Part shown: piece after piece, positions 15,371 to 24,187 of the stretch
How positions within the stretch are numbered: the first letter of the stretch is position 1
Layout: every line of letters begins with the position of its first letter
NCBI RefSeq assembly: GCF_028368935.1
Contig: NZ_JAQNDK010000001.1
Location: 496,001 to 560,000, forward strand
Origin: Sorangium aterium
GTDB taxonomy: Bacteria; Myxococcota_A; Polyangia; Polyangiales; Polyangiaceae
Direction of reading: 5' to 3'
Length of the DNA: 64,000 bases
Program-made: the position numbers and the translations under genes
The notes under the pieces: model-generated
The model's database searches: none
Told to the model about the DNA's origin: nothing
What the model saw: only the letters and a program-made list of their open reading frames with translations

Positions 15371-17876
15371 CCCGACCGGCGGAGGCCGCCGGGCGGCGGC
15401 GCCGCCATCCGGCGGCGCGGACGACGCGGCGCGCCCTCACGATCCCACGAGGACGCTCTACCGCGCCGATCTCTCCGATCCGCGCCAGCGCGCCGCCCAG
15501 CCACGGGAAGTCATGCGGGGGCGCGCCGCGCGCCGCGCCGAGGCGACCTCCGACGTCACCCGCTTCCGGGGCGTGCTGCCGGCCACGCTCGCGGGCGCCG
15601 TCGCGACCGGCGCGGCGGCGCTGCTCTTCCCGCCGCCGGGGGGACATGCGGCGCCGGGGCCGCTCTCGCTGCCCCACGCGCGCGCGCAGCTCGCGTGCGC
15701 GTCCTGCCACGCCGAGCAGGCGCCCTCCGCGCCGCAGGAGGCCGCCGCGGCGCGGGAAGCCGCGGCCTCGCGCGGAGCCGCTGCAGGCGCCCGCGTCGAT
15801 CAAGCCTGCGTGGGGTGCCACGGCGCCCACGGCTCCACCCGCAGGAGCCACAGGCAGCTGCTCGCGAGCGGCGCGCTGAGCTGCGCCACCTGCCACCCCA
15901 TCCACCGCGGCGATCAGGGCGTCGTGTTCGATCCAGCGAGGCCGCCGGTGCGCTTCGCGCCGGGCGCCGAGGTCGAGCTCCCGAGGTCGGCCTTCCGCCC
16001 GGGCCAGCCGGCCACCGTCGCGATCGTCACGGCCGGGAGCTGCGCGCCGTGCCACGACCTCGCCGCGCCGCGGGATCCCATCGCGCGCTGCCTCGTCGCG
16101 GCGCAGGCGCCGCTCGGCGACGCGCGTCCGATCACCTGCTTCGACGAGCACCGCCCTGCCCTCCCCGAGGACGCCGCGACTGGCCGCGCAGGCGGCGACA
16201 CACGCCCCGCCGGCCGCAACGCCGGTCGCGCAGGCGGCGACACCAGCCCCGCCGGCCGCAACGCCGGTCGCGCAGGCGGCGGCACCAGTCCCGCCGGCGT
16301 CTGCAGCGGGCAGCACACCGAGGACCGCGCCCTCGCCTGGGATGCGGCGCGCGACGCCGCCACGGCCTTGCCCCTCGTGAAGGCCGGCGCCACGCCCGGC
16401 GCGCCCGCCCTGCTCTGGATGGGCGCAGGCCTCGCCGCCGCCGCCCTCGCGTTCGCGGGCGCCCGCGGCGGCCACGCGCTGCGCGCGCGCCGCGCGCGGC
16501 GATCGGCGCGCGACGCCGGGGGCGAGGACGCGATGCTCCGCCCCGCGGCGCGCGTGCGCCTGCCCCGGATCGACACGACCACCTGCCTCGGCTGCTACGC
16601 GTGCGTCGACGCGTGCCCGTACGACGTGCTCGCCGTCGAGAAGTACGTCGCGGTCGTGGCCCGCCCCGAGGCGTGCTGCGGCCTCACCCTGTGCGAGCAG
16701 CGCTGCCCCAACGGGTCGCTCACCATCGAGGGCGGCGCGCCGATCGCCGATCGCCCGCGCCTCGGCGACGACCTCGGCAGCCTCGATGTGCCAGGCCTGC
16801 ACCTCGCCGGCGACGTCACCGGGCTCCCGCTCATCAAGAACGCCATCCACCAGGGCGCGCACGCCGCGACGCGCATCGCGGAGGACCTGCGGCAGGCCGG
16901 CCCGCGCGGCGCGAGCGGTCAGGAGCTCGACCTGATCATCGTGGGCGCAGGGCCCGCCGGGATCAGCGCCGCGCTGCGCGCCAAGGAGCTCGGCCTCTCG
17001 TTCGAGGTGATCGAGCAGGGCAGCGTGGCGCAGAGCATCCAGAGCTTCCCGCGCGGCAAGCTGGTCTTCGATCAGCCGCTCGACCTGCCGATGACCGGGA
17101 AGCTGTGGCTGAAGGAGTCGACCAAGGAAGAGCTGCTCTCCCACTGGCTCCGCATCGTGCGCAAGGAGCGGCTCCCGATCCTGCAGGACACCCGCATGGT
17201 GTCGGTCGCCCGCGCGGCCGGCGCCGGCGCGCCCGCCGTCGACGCGACGGCCGGCAGAGGCGCGCCCGCCGAGGCGAAGGCCACGGCCGGCTTCGTCGTC
17301 GTCACCGAGCCGCGCGAGGGCGGACCGCGCACCGAGCGCCACGCGCGGCGCGTGCTGCTCGCCATCGGCCAGCGCGGCTCGCCACGCCGGCTTCCGTTCG
17401 AGCTCTCCGCCGAGGTGGAAGGTCGGGTGTACTACCACCTCGCCGACGCCCGGAGCCTCGCCGGCAGCCGCGTGCTGATCGTCGGCCTCGGCGACGTCGC
17501 CATGGAAGCCGCGATCGCGCTGTCGCGCCAGCCGGCCACCGACGTCACCGTCGTCTACCGTGGCGCCGGGTTCCGCCGCGGGAAGACGCGAAATATCGAG
17601 GAGTTACGAAGGCTTGCAGCGGCGTCCCGCCTCTCGCTCCTGTTCGAGACCGACGTCTCCGCCCTCGCCCTAGATCCGGGCGGCGCGCTCGTGGCGACCC
17701 TCGCTTCGCCCTCGGGGGCCCGGGCGCATCCCTGCGACGCCGTGCTGGTCCTGATCGGGAGCATCCCGCCATGGAGCGCCCTCCGCGCCGCCGGCGTCCG
17801 GCCGACCGCAGAGCCGTCAGATCGTTCCGCGCTCGGCGACGTACAAGGGACCACGCCCGCGGTCCCCGCGCCGTGA
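15354..17876 (+). CDS. Tetrahaem - membrane - 2[4Fe-4S] - FAD/NAD(P) oxidoreductase fusion
   Basis: An 840-residue chain that links a pyridine-nucleotide oxidoreductase to c-type haems. After an N-terminal membrane anchor (~72-92) come four CxxCH sites (Cys115, 152, 177, 230), then a linker with 14-residue repeats and a second helix (~352-375). Next is a ferredoxin motif CLGCYACVDACP (from Cys411) with a second set CCGLTLCEQRCPNG, then a flavoprotein domain with the dinucleotide motif VGAGPAGISAA (~528) and a second, VGLGDVAMEAA, like thioredoxin reductase but with no CxxC redox pair seen. Haem ligation puts the middle segment in the periplasm and both ends in the cytoplasm. It could carry electrons from NAD(P)H across the membrane or the reverse. 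It overlaps the previous gene by 17 bases; an in-frame ATG at 15513 is the alternative start. Confidence 0.85.
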   Translation: MSRSSSPTGGGRRAAAPPSGGADDAARPHDPTRTLYRADLSDPRQRAAQPREVMRGRAARRAEATSDVTRFRGVLPATLAGAVATGAAALLFPPPGGHAAPGPLSLPHARAQLACASCHAEQAPSAPQEAAAAREAAASRGAAAGARVDQACVGCHGAHGSTRRSHRQLLASGALSCATCHPIHRGDQGVVFDPARPPVRFAPGAEVELPRSAFRPGQPATVAIVTAGSCAPCHDLAAPRDPIARCLVAAQAPLGDARPITCFDEHRPALPEDAATGRAGGDTRPAGRNAGRAGGDTSPAGRNAGRAGGGTSPAGVCSGQHTEDRALAWDAARDAATALPLVKAGATPGAPALLWMGAGLAAAALAFAGARGGHALRARRARRSARDAGGEDAMLRPAARVRLPRIDTTTCLGCYACVDACPYDVLAVEKYVAVVARPEACCGLTLCEQRCPNGSLTIEGGAPIADRPRLGDDLGSLDVPGLHLAGDVTGLPLIKNAIHQGAHAATRIAEDLRQAGPRGASGQELDLIIVGAGPAGISAALRAKELGLSFEVIEQGSVAQSIQSFPRGKLVFDQPLDLPMTGKLWLKESTKEELLSHWLRIVRKERLPILQDTRMVSVARAAGAGAPAVDATAGRGAPAEAKATAGFVVVTEPREGGPRTERHARRVLLAIGQRGSPRRLPFELSAEVEGRVYYHLADARSLAGSRVLIVGLGDVAMEAAIALSRQPATDVTVVYRGAGFRRGKTRNIEELRRLAAASRLSLLFETDVSALALDPGGALVATLASPSGARAHPCDAVLVLIGSIPPWSALRAAGVRPTAEPSDRSALGDVQGTTPAVPAP
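16185..16298 (+). repeat. 42-bp coding repeat, two copies and a partial third
   Basis: The unit encodes RAGGDTSPAGRNAG (first copy has RP for SP) at 16185-16226 and 16227-16268, with a diverged partial at 16269-16298. It lengthens the linker between the haem domain and the second membrane helix. Confidence 0.85.
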
Positions 17877-17921
17877 GTCCGTCGTAAGCTCGGGGGGCCC
17901 AGGCCGTTCTCTGGAGGAGCC

Positions 17922-19493
17922 ATGAAGCCGACCCACGTCGCCCTGTTCTCCGCCCTCGGCATGATGTTCACGAGCCTCTCCGTCTACTCCCTGGCGCCGT
18001 CCGGGGGCGGGAGCTCCGTCACGGCGGTCCGCGAGGTGATCACCGAGCCGCCCCGCCAGGTCCCCGAGGCGACGGGCGGCGCCGTGGCGGCGGTCGATCC
18101 GAGCCGCTTCACCACCGGATCGCGGCTGATGCTGGAGGGGCGCGTCGGTCACGCCCGCCTGCCTCGCTCGGCGCAGGAGACGTTCCTGATGTTCGAGGTC
18201 CGCGGCGACGGGGCGCCCGCGAGGTCGCAGGCGCAGGCGAACCTCTCGCTGGTCATCGATCGCTCCGGATCGATGAAGGGCACCCGCCTCACGAACGCCG
18301 TGCAGGCGGCGACGACGGCCGTGAGCCGCCTGAACGACGGCGACGTCGTGTCGGTGGTCACCTTCGACACGAGGACCAGCGTGGTCGTGCCGCCCACCAC
18401 CGTCGGGCCGGACACGCGCGGCCGCATCCTCGCGAGCGTGCGCGGCATCTCGCTCGGCGGCGACACGTGCATCTCGTGCGGCATCGAGGAGGGCCTCTCG
18501 CTGCTCGGCCAGACGAGCGGCGGCGTGAGCCGGATGCTCGTCCTCAGCGACGGCGACGCCAACCACGGGGTCCGCGACGTCCCCGGCTTCCGCGCGATGG
18601 CGCAGCGGGCGCGCGATCGCGGCGTCGCCATCACGACCATCGGGGTCGACGTCGATTACAACGAGAAGATCCTGTCGGCGATCGCGCTCGACTCGAACGG
18701 CCGGCACTACTTCGTCGAGAACGACGCCGCGCTCGCGCGCATCTTCGAGGCGGAGGCCGAGCAGCTCACGGCGTCCGTCGCGAGCGGCGCGGAGCTCGCG
18801 ATCGACCTCGCGCCCGGCGTGGAGCTCGACCGGGTCTTCGATCGCTCGTTCCGGCGGGCCGGCGGTCAGGTCATCGTGCCGCTCGGCGCGTTCGCGGCGG
18901 GGGAGGTGAAGACGGTCCTGCTCAAGGTGCGCCTCGGCGGCCTCGCCGGCGACGCGCGCGGCGACTCCCCCGTCGCCGACGTGGGCCTCACCTACCGGGA
19001 CCTCGTCGCCAGGACCGACGCCCGGTGCGTGGGCAGGCTCGGCGTCGCGATCGCGGACCGCGACGCCGACGCGAGCGAGCTCGACGCGCTCGTCGCGGGG
19101 CGCGTGCAGCGCAGCGAGACGGCGGCGGCGCTGAAGCAGGCCAACTTCCTGTTCGAGCAGGGGCGGCTCGACGAGGCGCGCAGCAAGCTCGGCGCGCAGC
19201 AGGAGTCGCTCAAGAAGGCGGCCGACAAGGCGAAGGCCAGCGCCCCGGCGAACCGCGCGAAGGACGTGGCGTCCGATTTCGAGGGCCAGCTCGCCGCGCT
19301 GGAGCGGGCGGGCACGGACTTCGCCACGCCGCCGACGTTCGCCACGCCGCCGCCCGCCGCCGCCGCCGCGGAGCCGGGTGGCTTCGCGCAGGCCCCGGCG
19401 GCAGCGGCGCCGCGGCCCGCCCCGGCGCAGTCCCGCCAGGGCAAGAGCGCCGTCCGCCGCAACGAGGCGGAGGCCTTCGATCTCGCGCGCTGA
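17922..19493 (+). CDS. VWA-domain exported protein (523 aa)
   Basis: A VWA protein with an N-terminal hydrophobic signal or anchor (~1-25). The MIDAS metal site DRSGSM begins at Asp113, and VLSDGDANHG marks the later Asp. After the VWA fold is a beta-rich segment, then a helical region (~390-470; ALKQANFLFEQGRLDEARSKL) resembling one or two TPR helices. The Ala/Pro-rich tail ends QSRQGKSAVRRNEAEAFDLAR. The architecture resembles YfbK/TerF-like or inter-alpha-inhibitor VWA proteins. A GGAGGAG ribosome-binding site precedes the ATG, 45 bp after the haem/FAD gene, so it may be the last gene of that operon. Its last ~105 coding bases are duplicated at 21411. Confidence 0.85.
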   Translation: MKPTHVALFSALGMMFTSLSVYSLAPSGGGSSVTAVREVITEPPRQVPEATGGAVAAVDPSRFTTGSRLMLEGRVGHARLPRSAQETFLMFEVRGDGAPARSQAQANLSLVIDRSGSMKGTRLTNAVQAATTAVSRLNDGDVVSVVTFDTRTSVVVPPTTVGPDTRGRILASVRGISLGGDTCISCGIEEGLSLLGQTSGGVSRMLVLSDGDANHGVRDVPGFRAMAQRARDRGVAITTIGVDVDYNEKILSAIALDSNGRHYFVENDAALARIFEAEAEQLTASVASGAELAIDLAPGVELDRVFDRSFRRAGGQVIVPLGAFAAGEVKTVLLKVRLGGLAGDARGDSPVADVGLTYRDLVARTDARCVGRLGVAIADRDADASELDALVAGRVQRSETAAALKQANFLFEQGRLDEARSKLGAQQESLKKAADKAKASAPANRAKDVASDFEGQLAALERAGTDFATPPTFATPPPAAAAAEPGGFAQAPAAAAPRPAPAQSRQGKSAVRRNEAEAFDLAR

Positions 19494-19532
19494 CGCGCCG
19501 CTCGGGACGAACGGCGCATGCCGCGCACGCCC

Positions 19533-20918
19533 TCAGGGAGTGAGCTGGGCGAGGAAGACGTCTCCGCTCCCCGCATCGATCAATGTCGTGCCACCGAAGT
19601 TCACTGACCCGAAGAACAACCCCGCAACGACAGCGTTCCCGTTGCTGTCGATCTTGAGGGACGAGACGCCCTGCACGTCCGTATCGCCGTACCTTTCACT
19701 CCAGATGTGGGTGCCGCTGTCATCGAACTGGGCCACGAACGCGTCGTTGTTGCCTGCGCTGGTCAGCGTACCGCCGCCGAAGTCCACCGCGCCCACGATG
19801 TCGCCGGCGACGAAGACGTCCCCCGAGCCGTTGATCGACACCGAGCTGGCCGCGTCCGAGTTCGTGTCGCCGAACGTGTGGTTCCAGAGATGCGTGCCGC
19901 TGTCGTCGAGCTGCGCCACGAAGATGTCGGAGTTCCCTGCGCTGGTCAGCGTGCTGCCGCCGATATCGATGTCGCCGTCGAAAGAACCGACGACGACCAC
20001 GTTCCCGAGGCTGTCGGTCGCCACGTCCGTGGCTAGTACAGTTCCGGAATTGCCGAACTCGCTTTCCCACAGGTACGTCCCGGAGCTGTCGAAACTGGCC
20101 ACGTAGCCATTGTAAAGAGCCGGGAAGGTGGTAGCAGCGGTCGGCCCGCCGCCGAAGTCCATCTTGCCGGCATACCACCCCGAGATGATGATGTTGTCGT
20201 TGCCGTCAACCGCGAGAGCGTAAGCCCCCCCGTCGTGAACGGCCGAGGGGGTGCCGAAGAACCGCCCGAAGATGGGACTCCCGGAGCTGTCGAGCTTCGC
20301 CAGGAAGACTTCATTGGAGGAGCTAGTCCCGGTGTCGCTGCCGAACGTGAGGGTACCCCAATAGTTCCCCGCGATGATCACGTTGTCCGAGGAGTCCACC
20401 GCGATCGCCGTTCCCTCGGCGTATTGGTTGGAGGTGAAGCCAGTACTCCACACCAGGTTGCCCGAGGCGTCGAATTGCTTGATGAAGATGTCGGCCAAGG
20501 TGAAGGTCGGGTCGTAGGCGGAGCCGATGACGTTGACGTTGCCCGCGCTGTCCGTAGCGACGTCCCTCACGACCATAGCCGGCATTATATGGCTCCAGAG
20601 ATAGCCGCCGCTGTCATCGAGCTTCGCAATCATGCACTCGGATCCTGTCGGGACGAGCGGCCCACCGCCGAAGTCCATGGCCCCATCCGAGCACGCGGTG
20701 ATGATGATGTTATCGGACCCGTCCACAGCGATCTTGCTGGCGTACTGAAAGGAGGTGTCGCCGTAGCGCTTGCTCCACCCGTGAACCAGCGGCTGCCGGG
20801 AGGTGGTGACAGGCTCCGAGGTGCGAGGCTCATCGCCATCGGGTAGCGTGCCGCAACCGGCATTCAAACAAACCACGGACGCCACACTGACCAGCTCAGC
20901 AAACCACGATTTTCGCAT
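19533..20918 (-). CDS. SBBP-repeat beta-propeller lipoprotein
   Basis: A 461-residue lipoprotein. The ATG at 20918 follows AAGGAG at a good distance and starts a signal peptide with lipobox LNAGC. The rest is a series of about eight ~45-residue beta-propeller blades typified by IAVDGSDNIIITA, FGGGTLTSAGNNDAFVAQFDDSGTHIWS and GNVVVVGSFDGDIDIGG, the SBBP/YCF48-like pattern common in myxobacteria. Propellers of this kind bind proteins or polysaccharide at the surface; no enzyme function is implied. The region uses more A/T at third positions than its neighbours, which could mean recent acquisition or simply relaxed codon use. It is convergent with the VWA gene, with only 39 bp between them. Confidence 0.85.
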   Translation of the reverse strand: MRKSWFAELVSVASVVCLNAGCGTLPDGDEPRTSEPVTTSRQPLVHGWSKRYGDTSFQYASKIAVDGSDNIIITACSDGAMDFGGGPLVPTGSECMIAKLDDSGGYLWSHIMPAMVVRDVATDSAGNVNVIGSAYDPTFTLADIFIKQFDASGNLVWSTGFTSNQYAEGTAIAVDSSDNVIIAGNYWGTLTFGSDTGTSSSNEVFLAKLDSSGSPIFGRFFGTPSAVHDGGAYALAVDGNDNIIISGWYAGKMDFGGGPTAATTFPALYNGYVASFDSSGTYLWESEFGNSGTVLATDVATDSLGNVVVVGSFDGDIDIGGSTLTSAGNSDIFVAQLDDSGTHLWNHTFGDTNSDAASSVSINGSGDVFVAGDIVGAVDFGGGTLTSAGNNDAFVAQFDDSGTHIWSERYGDTDVQGVSSLKIDSNGNAVVAGLFFGSVNFGGTTLIDAGSGDVFLAQLTP

Positions 20919-21299
20919 GATAATACGCTGCTCCTTCTCGGGTGAACCCGGGACATCACCGCCACACCGGCGACACGATCGACGCAACACCCCTGCACCG
21001 CAGATAGACCGCTAGGCACACGACTGGACGTCAACAGTTTGTATCCTTGGTCACATACATACAACTTGTCAAGCAATTTTGATTCTTGCGCATCCGGCAG
21101 ATCCGGCGGTGATCTCCGCAGGCTGAGACCAGGCATCAGCCTGCGGGGCGCTGGCCCCACATTTCATCGCAAGGCCATATGACCGGCACTGCCATGCGGA
21201 CATGACGATCGTGCGCCAGCGCCGGCGGAGAAGTCGCGTGCTTCGTAACCTGTGGGAGCTCACGGTGGTGTTCCGCAGATGCAGCCGTGACATGTCACG
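20919..21299. other. Intergenic, AT-richer region upstream of the SBBP gene
   Basis: The stretch at 21020-21090 is the most AT-rich of the vicinity. On the minus strand it contains TTGACA (21072-21067) followed 20 bases later by GGATAC, a poorly spaced promoter candidate for the SBBP gene. An inverted pair CAGGCTGA (21119-21126) and TCAGCCTG (21136-21143) is also present. No gene is visible. Confidence 0.4.
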
Positions 21300-21410
21300 G
21301 TGGAGCGTGTTCATCACGGGAGCTTCGCGGGCACCTTGAGCTTCGGTGGCACGTCGCTGACCAGCCTGAGGACGAGCGACGGCTTCGTGATCCGGTACGG
21401 CAACGCAGGC
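21300..21410 (+). pseudogene. Remnant of an SBBP propeller gene
   Basis: In one plus-strand frame this stretch reads GSFAGTLSFGGTSLTSL followed by RTSDGFVIRYGN. That is one recognisable SBBP blade, closely like GDIVGAVDFGGGTLTS and NNDAFVAQFD in the intact gene at 19533-20918, but on the opposite strand. The frame has no signal peptide or other blades and runs directly into the copied end of the VWA gene. Confidence 0.65.
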
Positions 21411-21519
21411 CAGGCCCCAGCGGCAGCGGCGCCGCGGCCTGCCCCTGCGCAGTCCCGCCAGGGCAAGAGCGCCGTCCGCCGCAACGAGGCGGGGGCCTTC
21501 GATCTCGCGCGCCGACGCG
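21411..21519 (+). repeat. 109-bp duplicate of the VWA gene 3' end
   Basis: It matches 19389-19497 at the same register with about five differences in 109 bases. One difference changes the TGA stop to CGA. The original encodes the tail of the VWA protein (QAPAAAAPRPAPAQSRQG...); the copy is a non-functional fragment 2.0 kb away in direct orientation, flanking the SBBP gene. Confidence 0.9.
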
Positions 21520-21533
21520 GGTCGAGGCAGACG

Positions 21534-21591
21534 GCGCGCTCCAGCCCCAACCCTGAGCGCGCTCCAGCCCCAACCCTGAGCGCGCGCTCCA
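21534..21591. repeat. 23-bp tandem repeat, two copies plus a partial
   Basis: GCGCGCTCCAGCCCCAACCC followed by TGA is present at 21534-21556 and 21557-21579, and a shortened third copy begins at 21580. It lies just after the duplicated VWA tail. Confidence 0.85.
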
Positions 21592-21665
21592 GCCGCTGCC
21601 CCGCAGCGACGCGGGGCGTTGACGGCGTTGACACGCGTCGGGCTTTCGGGTTTTGACTCCCGGCG

Positions 21666-22934
21666 GTGGGCGTTCGACCTAGGGCGAGTCGGCCGGGAAA
21701 CCGCCGGACGGGTGGCGACGGCGCGCAAGGCTCGCCGCCGCGCGACCCGTCGTCCACGCGGAAGACAACCCCCGCGCGGCGCGCGCGGGGCGCGGGGCAG
21801 CGCTCGCCGGCGTCGCGGCGCCCCGCCCAGCCCCGGGCCGGGCGCGGGCGCGCGCTGCTCCTCGGGCTCGCGGGCGTGGTCGCGGCGGCGTGCGCCGCGC
21901 TCCTCGCGCTGGTGTTCGGCTTCGGGCGCGCGAGGGCGCCGGACCGGGGGCGCGTCGTGGAGATCAACTGGCCGGACGGGCTCGACGCGGGCGAGGCGGC
22001 CGCGCTCCTCGCGGCCGAGGGGCTCGTCGAGAGCGAGCGCGCCATGGCGCTCTACCTCGGCGCGACGGGCGGCACCGAGGCGTTCGTGCCGGGCCCTCAC
22101 CTGCTCTTCGAGGGCGCGACGCCGCGGGAGCTCCGGCAGCTGCTCACGCGTGCGGAGGGGCGCCCCACGGCGAAGCTCACGATCCCCGAGGGATTTAGCC
22201 GCTTCGACATCGCCGCCCGGCTGGAGAAGCTGCGCATCGCCGGCCGGAAGACGTTCCTCGCGGCCACCGCCGACGGCGCGCTCCTCGACGCGCTCGGCAT
22301 CGAGCGCGGCGGCGCCGTGGGCGCGGAGAGCGCGGAGGGGTACCTCTTCCCGGCGACGTACGAGCTCGCGCTGGACTCCGACGCGCGCGACGTGGCGCGG
22401 CGCCTCGTCGCCGAGTCCGACCGGCGGTGGAGCGCGCTCGCGGCGCAGGGCAAGGACGGGCTGGCGGCGCTCCAGGCGACGCTCGGCTGGGGTCGCCGCG
22501 AGGTGCTCACGCTGGCCTCCATCATCGAGAAGGAGGCCGTCGTCGAGGAGGAGCGGCCGCTCATCGCGAGCGTGTTCCTGAACCGGCTCCTCGATCCGAG
22601 CTTCCGCTCTCGCAAGCTGCAGTCCGACGCGACGGCGCTCTACGGCTGCGTCGCCTGGCCCGAGGAGGCGCCGTCGTGCGCAGAGTGGAGCGGCAAGCCC
22701 ACGCCCGCCGTGGTGCGGGATCCGAAGAACCGCTACAGCACCTACGCGCACCCGGGGCTGCCGCCCGGGCCGATCGCCAACCCTGGTGCGCCGTCGATCG
22801 CGGCCGTGCTGGCGCCCGCGGCGACGAAGTACCTCTATTTCGTGGCCGCGGGCGGCGGTCGCCATCGGTTCAGCGAGAGCCTGGACGACCACAACGACGC
22901 CGTGCAGAAGCGCAGGGACGCGACGGCGCCCTAG
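21666..22934 (+). CDS. mltG: Endolytic murein transglycosylase MltG
   Basis: A YceG/MltG-family lytic transglycosylase that cuts nascent peptidoglycan strands in the periplasm and limits glycan length. A basic cytoplasmic tail is followed by a membrane helix at ~65-90, a LysM-like subdomain (INWPDGLDAGEAAALLA; KLTIPEGFSRFDIAARL), and the catalytic part with LASIIEKEA (conserved Glu at ~288), KLQSDATALYG and NRYSTYAHPGLPPGPIANPG, all MltG hallmarks. At 422 residues it is slightly longer than the E. coli protein owing to the N-terminal tail. GTG at 21666 is the only start before the helix because a stop lies at 21654; the ribosome-binding site is weak. A TTGACA lies at 21628, but no good -10 follows at the right place. 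Confidence 0.93.
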   Translation: MGVRPRASRPGNRRTGGDGAQGSPPRDPSSTRKTTPARRARGAGQRSPASRRPAQPRAGRGRALLLGLAGVVAAACAALLALVFGFGRARAPDRGRVVEINWPDGLDAGEAAALLAAEGLVESERAMALYLGATGGTEAFVPGPHLLFEGATPRELRQLLTRAEGRPTAKLTIPEGFSRFDIAARLEKLRIAGRKTFLAATADGALLDALGIERGGAVGAESAEGYLFPATYELALDSDARDVARRLVAESDRRWSALAAQGKDGLAALQATLGWGRREVLTLASIIEKEAVVEEERPLIASVFLNRLLDPSFRSRKLQSDATALYGCVAWPEEAPSCAEWSGKPTPAVVRDPKNRYSTYAHPGLPPGPIANPGAPSIAAVLAPAATKYLYFVAAGGGRHRFSESLDDHNDAVQKRRDATAP

Positions 22935-23150
22935 GCGCGAGCGGCGCGACACGGGAAAGAGCTCTCCTGCGCGAGGCGCCGCTCTCGGGCACGACACGGG
23001 GCCGCAGAGAGAGAGCCGTCGGGCGAGCCGAGCCGGTCAAAGGGTAGCGCAGCTGCCCCCTCCGCCGTCCTCATCCACGCCGTGCCCTTGCGTTCCGAGC
23101 CGCCGGGGACGAGGGAGAGCGAGCGGCGGCGCGGAATGGGGGGACGTTTC

Positions 23151-24131
23151 ATGGGACAGGCAGTCCGATTCCACGAGACCGGCGGGCCGGAGGTCCTGCG
23201 CTGCGAGGAGGCCATCGCCGGCGGCCCGGGCCCCGGCCAGGCGCGGGTCCGGCACGTCGCGGTGGGGCTCAACTTCGCCGATACCTACTTTCGCACCGGG
23301 ATCTATCCCGTGCCGCTCCCCAGCGGCATCGGGGTCGAGGCCTCCGGCGTGGTGGAGGCGGTCGGCGAGGGCGTCACGAACGTCGCGCCGGGCGACCGGG
23401 TGACATACACCGGCTTCCTGGACACGCTCGGGGCGTACTGCACCGAGCGGATCGTCCTCGCCGCACCGCTGATCCGGCTGCCAGAGGGCATCAGCCACGA
23501 GACGGCCGCTGCGATGACCATGCGGGGCCTCACGGCGGCGTACCTGATGCGCCGCATCTGGCCTTTGAAGGCCGGCGACAGCATCCTGCTGCACGCGGCG
23601 GCGGGCGGCGTGGGCCTGATCGTGTCGCAGTGGGCGAAGCTCCTCGGGCTCACGGTGATCGGCGCGGTGTCGACCGAGGCCAAGGGGGAGATCGCCCGCG
23701 CCCACGGCGCCGATCACATCCTCATTTATGGCCGCGGCGACGTGGCCAGGCGCGTGCGCGATCTGACGGGCGGGGCCGGCGTGTCGGTCGCCTACGACGG
23801 CGTCGGCAAGGACACGTTCGCCGGCTCGCTCGGCTCGCTGAAGCGGCGCGGCCTGCTCGTGTGCCTGGGCGCGGCCTCGGGCCCGGTGCCGCCGCTCGAC
23901 GTGGCGCTGCTGGGGGCCAAAGGATCGGTGTTCGTCACGCGCCCGGCGCTCGCCGACTACATCGCCGATCCCGAGGAGAAGAGAGCGCTCGCGGGCGAGC
24001 TGTTCGACCACGTCGCCGCGGGGCGGATCCGGGTCGAGATCAACCAGCGCTACAGGCTGGAGGACGCGGCGCAGGCGCACCGGGACCTCGAGTCGCGCAA
24101 GACCACGGGCTCGTCGATCTTCGTCGTGTAG
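23151..24131 (+). CDS. NADPH:quinone oxidoreductase (zinc-less MDR family)
   Basis: A medium-chain dehydrogenase/reductase of the QOR (CrtR-like) group, 326 aa, that reduces quinones with NADPH in the cytosol. Visible are the N-terminal GroES-like part (HETGGPEVLRCEE; GLNFADTYFRTGIYPVPLPS; GVEASGVVEAVGEGV) and the cofactor fold with LLHAAAGGVGLIVSQWAKLLG, followed by AHGADHILIY. The zinc ligands of alcohol dehydrogenases are absent, as expected. Two nearby ATGs compete (23136 and 23151); the second has GGGGGA about 6 bases before it and matches family starts. It is followed 56 bp later by a dioxygenase gene on the same strand and the two are probably co-transcribed. Confidence 0.93.
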   Translation: MGQAVRFHETGGPEVLRCEEAIAGGPGPGQARVRHVAVGLNFADTYFRTGIYPVPLPSGIGVEASGVVEAVGEGVTNVAPGDRVTYTGFLDTLGAYCTERIVLAAPLIRLPEGISHETAAAMTMRGLTAAYLMRRIWPLKAGDSILLHAAAGGVGLIVSQWAKLLGLTVIGAVSTEAKGEIARAHGADHILIYGRGDVARRVRDLTGGAGVSVAYDGVGKDTFAGSLGSLKRRGLLVCLGAASGPVPPLDVALLGAKGSVFVTRPALADYIADPEEKRALAGELFDHVAAGRIRVEINQRYRLEDAAQAHRDLESRKTTGSSIFVV

Positions 24132-24187
24132 CGCGTGTCGGGACCGCAGATCGCGCGCCGACGCCAGTGCATCCAGGAGGACCGGAC

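Noticed and set aside
16185-16298. CRISPR-like or mobile repeat
   Set aside because: The 42-bp units are in frame inside a coding region and lack spacers; they are a protein linker repeat.
19533-20918. Horizontally acquired island around the SBBP gene
   Set aside because: Its somewhat higher A/T use is also usual for repeat-rich surface genes, and no integrase, transposase or attachment site is visible.
21069-22997. A 642-codon minus-strand frame opposite mltG
   Set aside because: The plus strand carries unmistakable MltG motifs; the antisense product is low-complexity.
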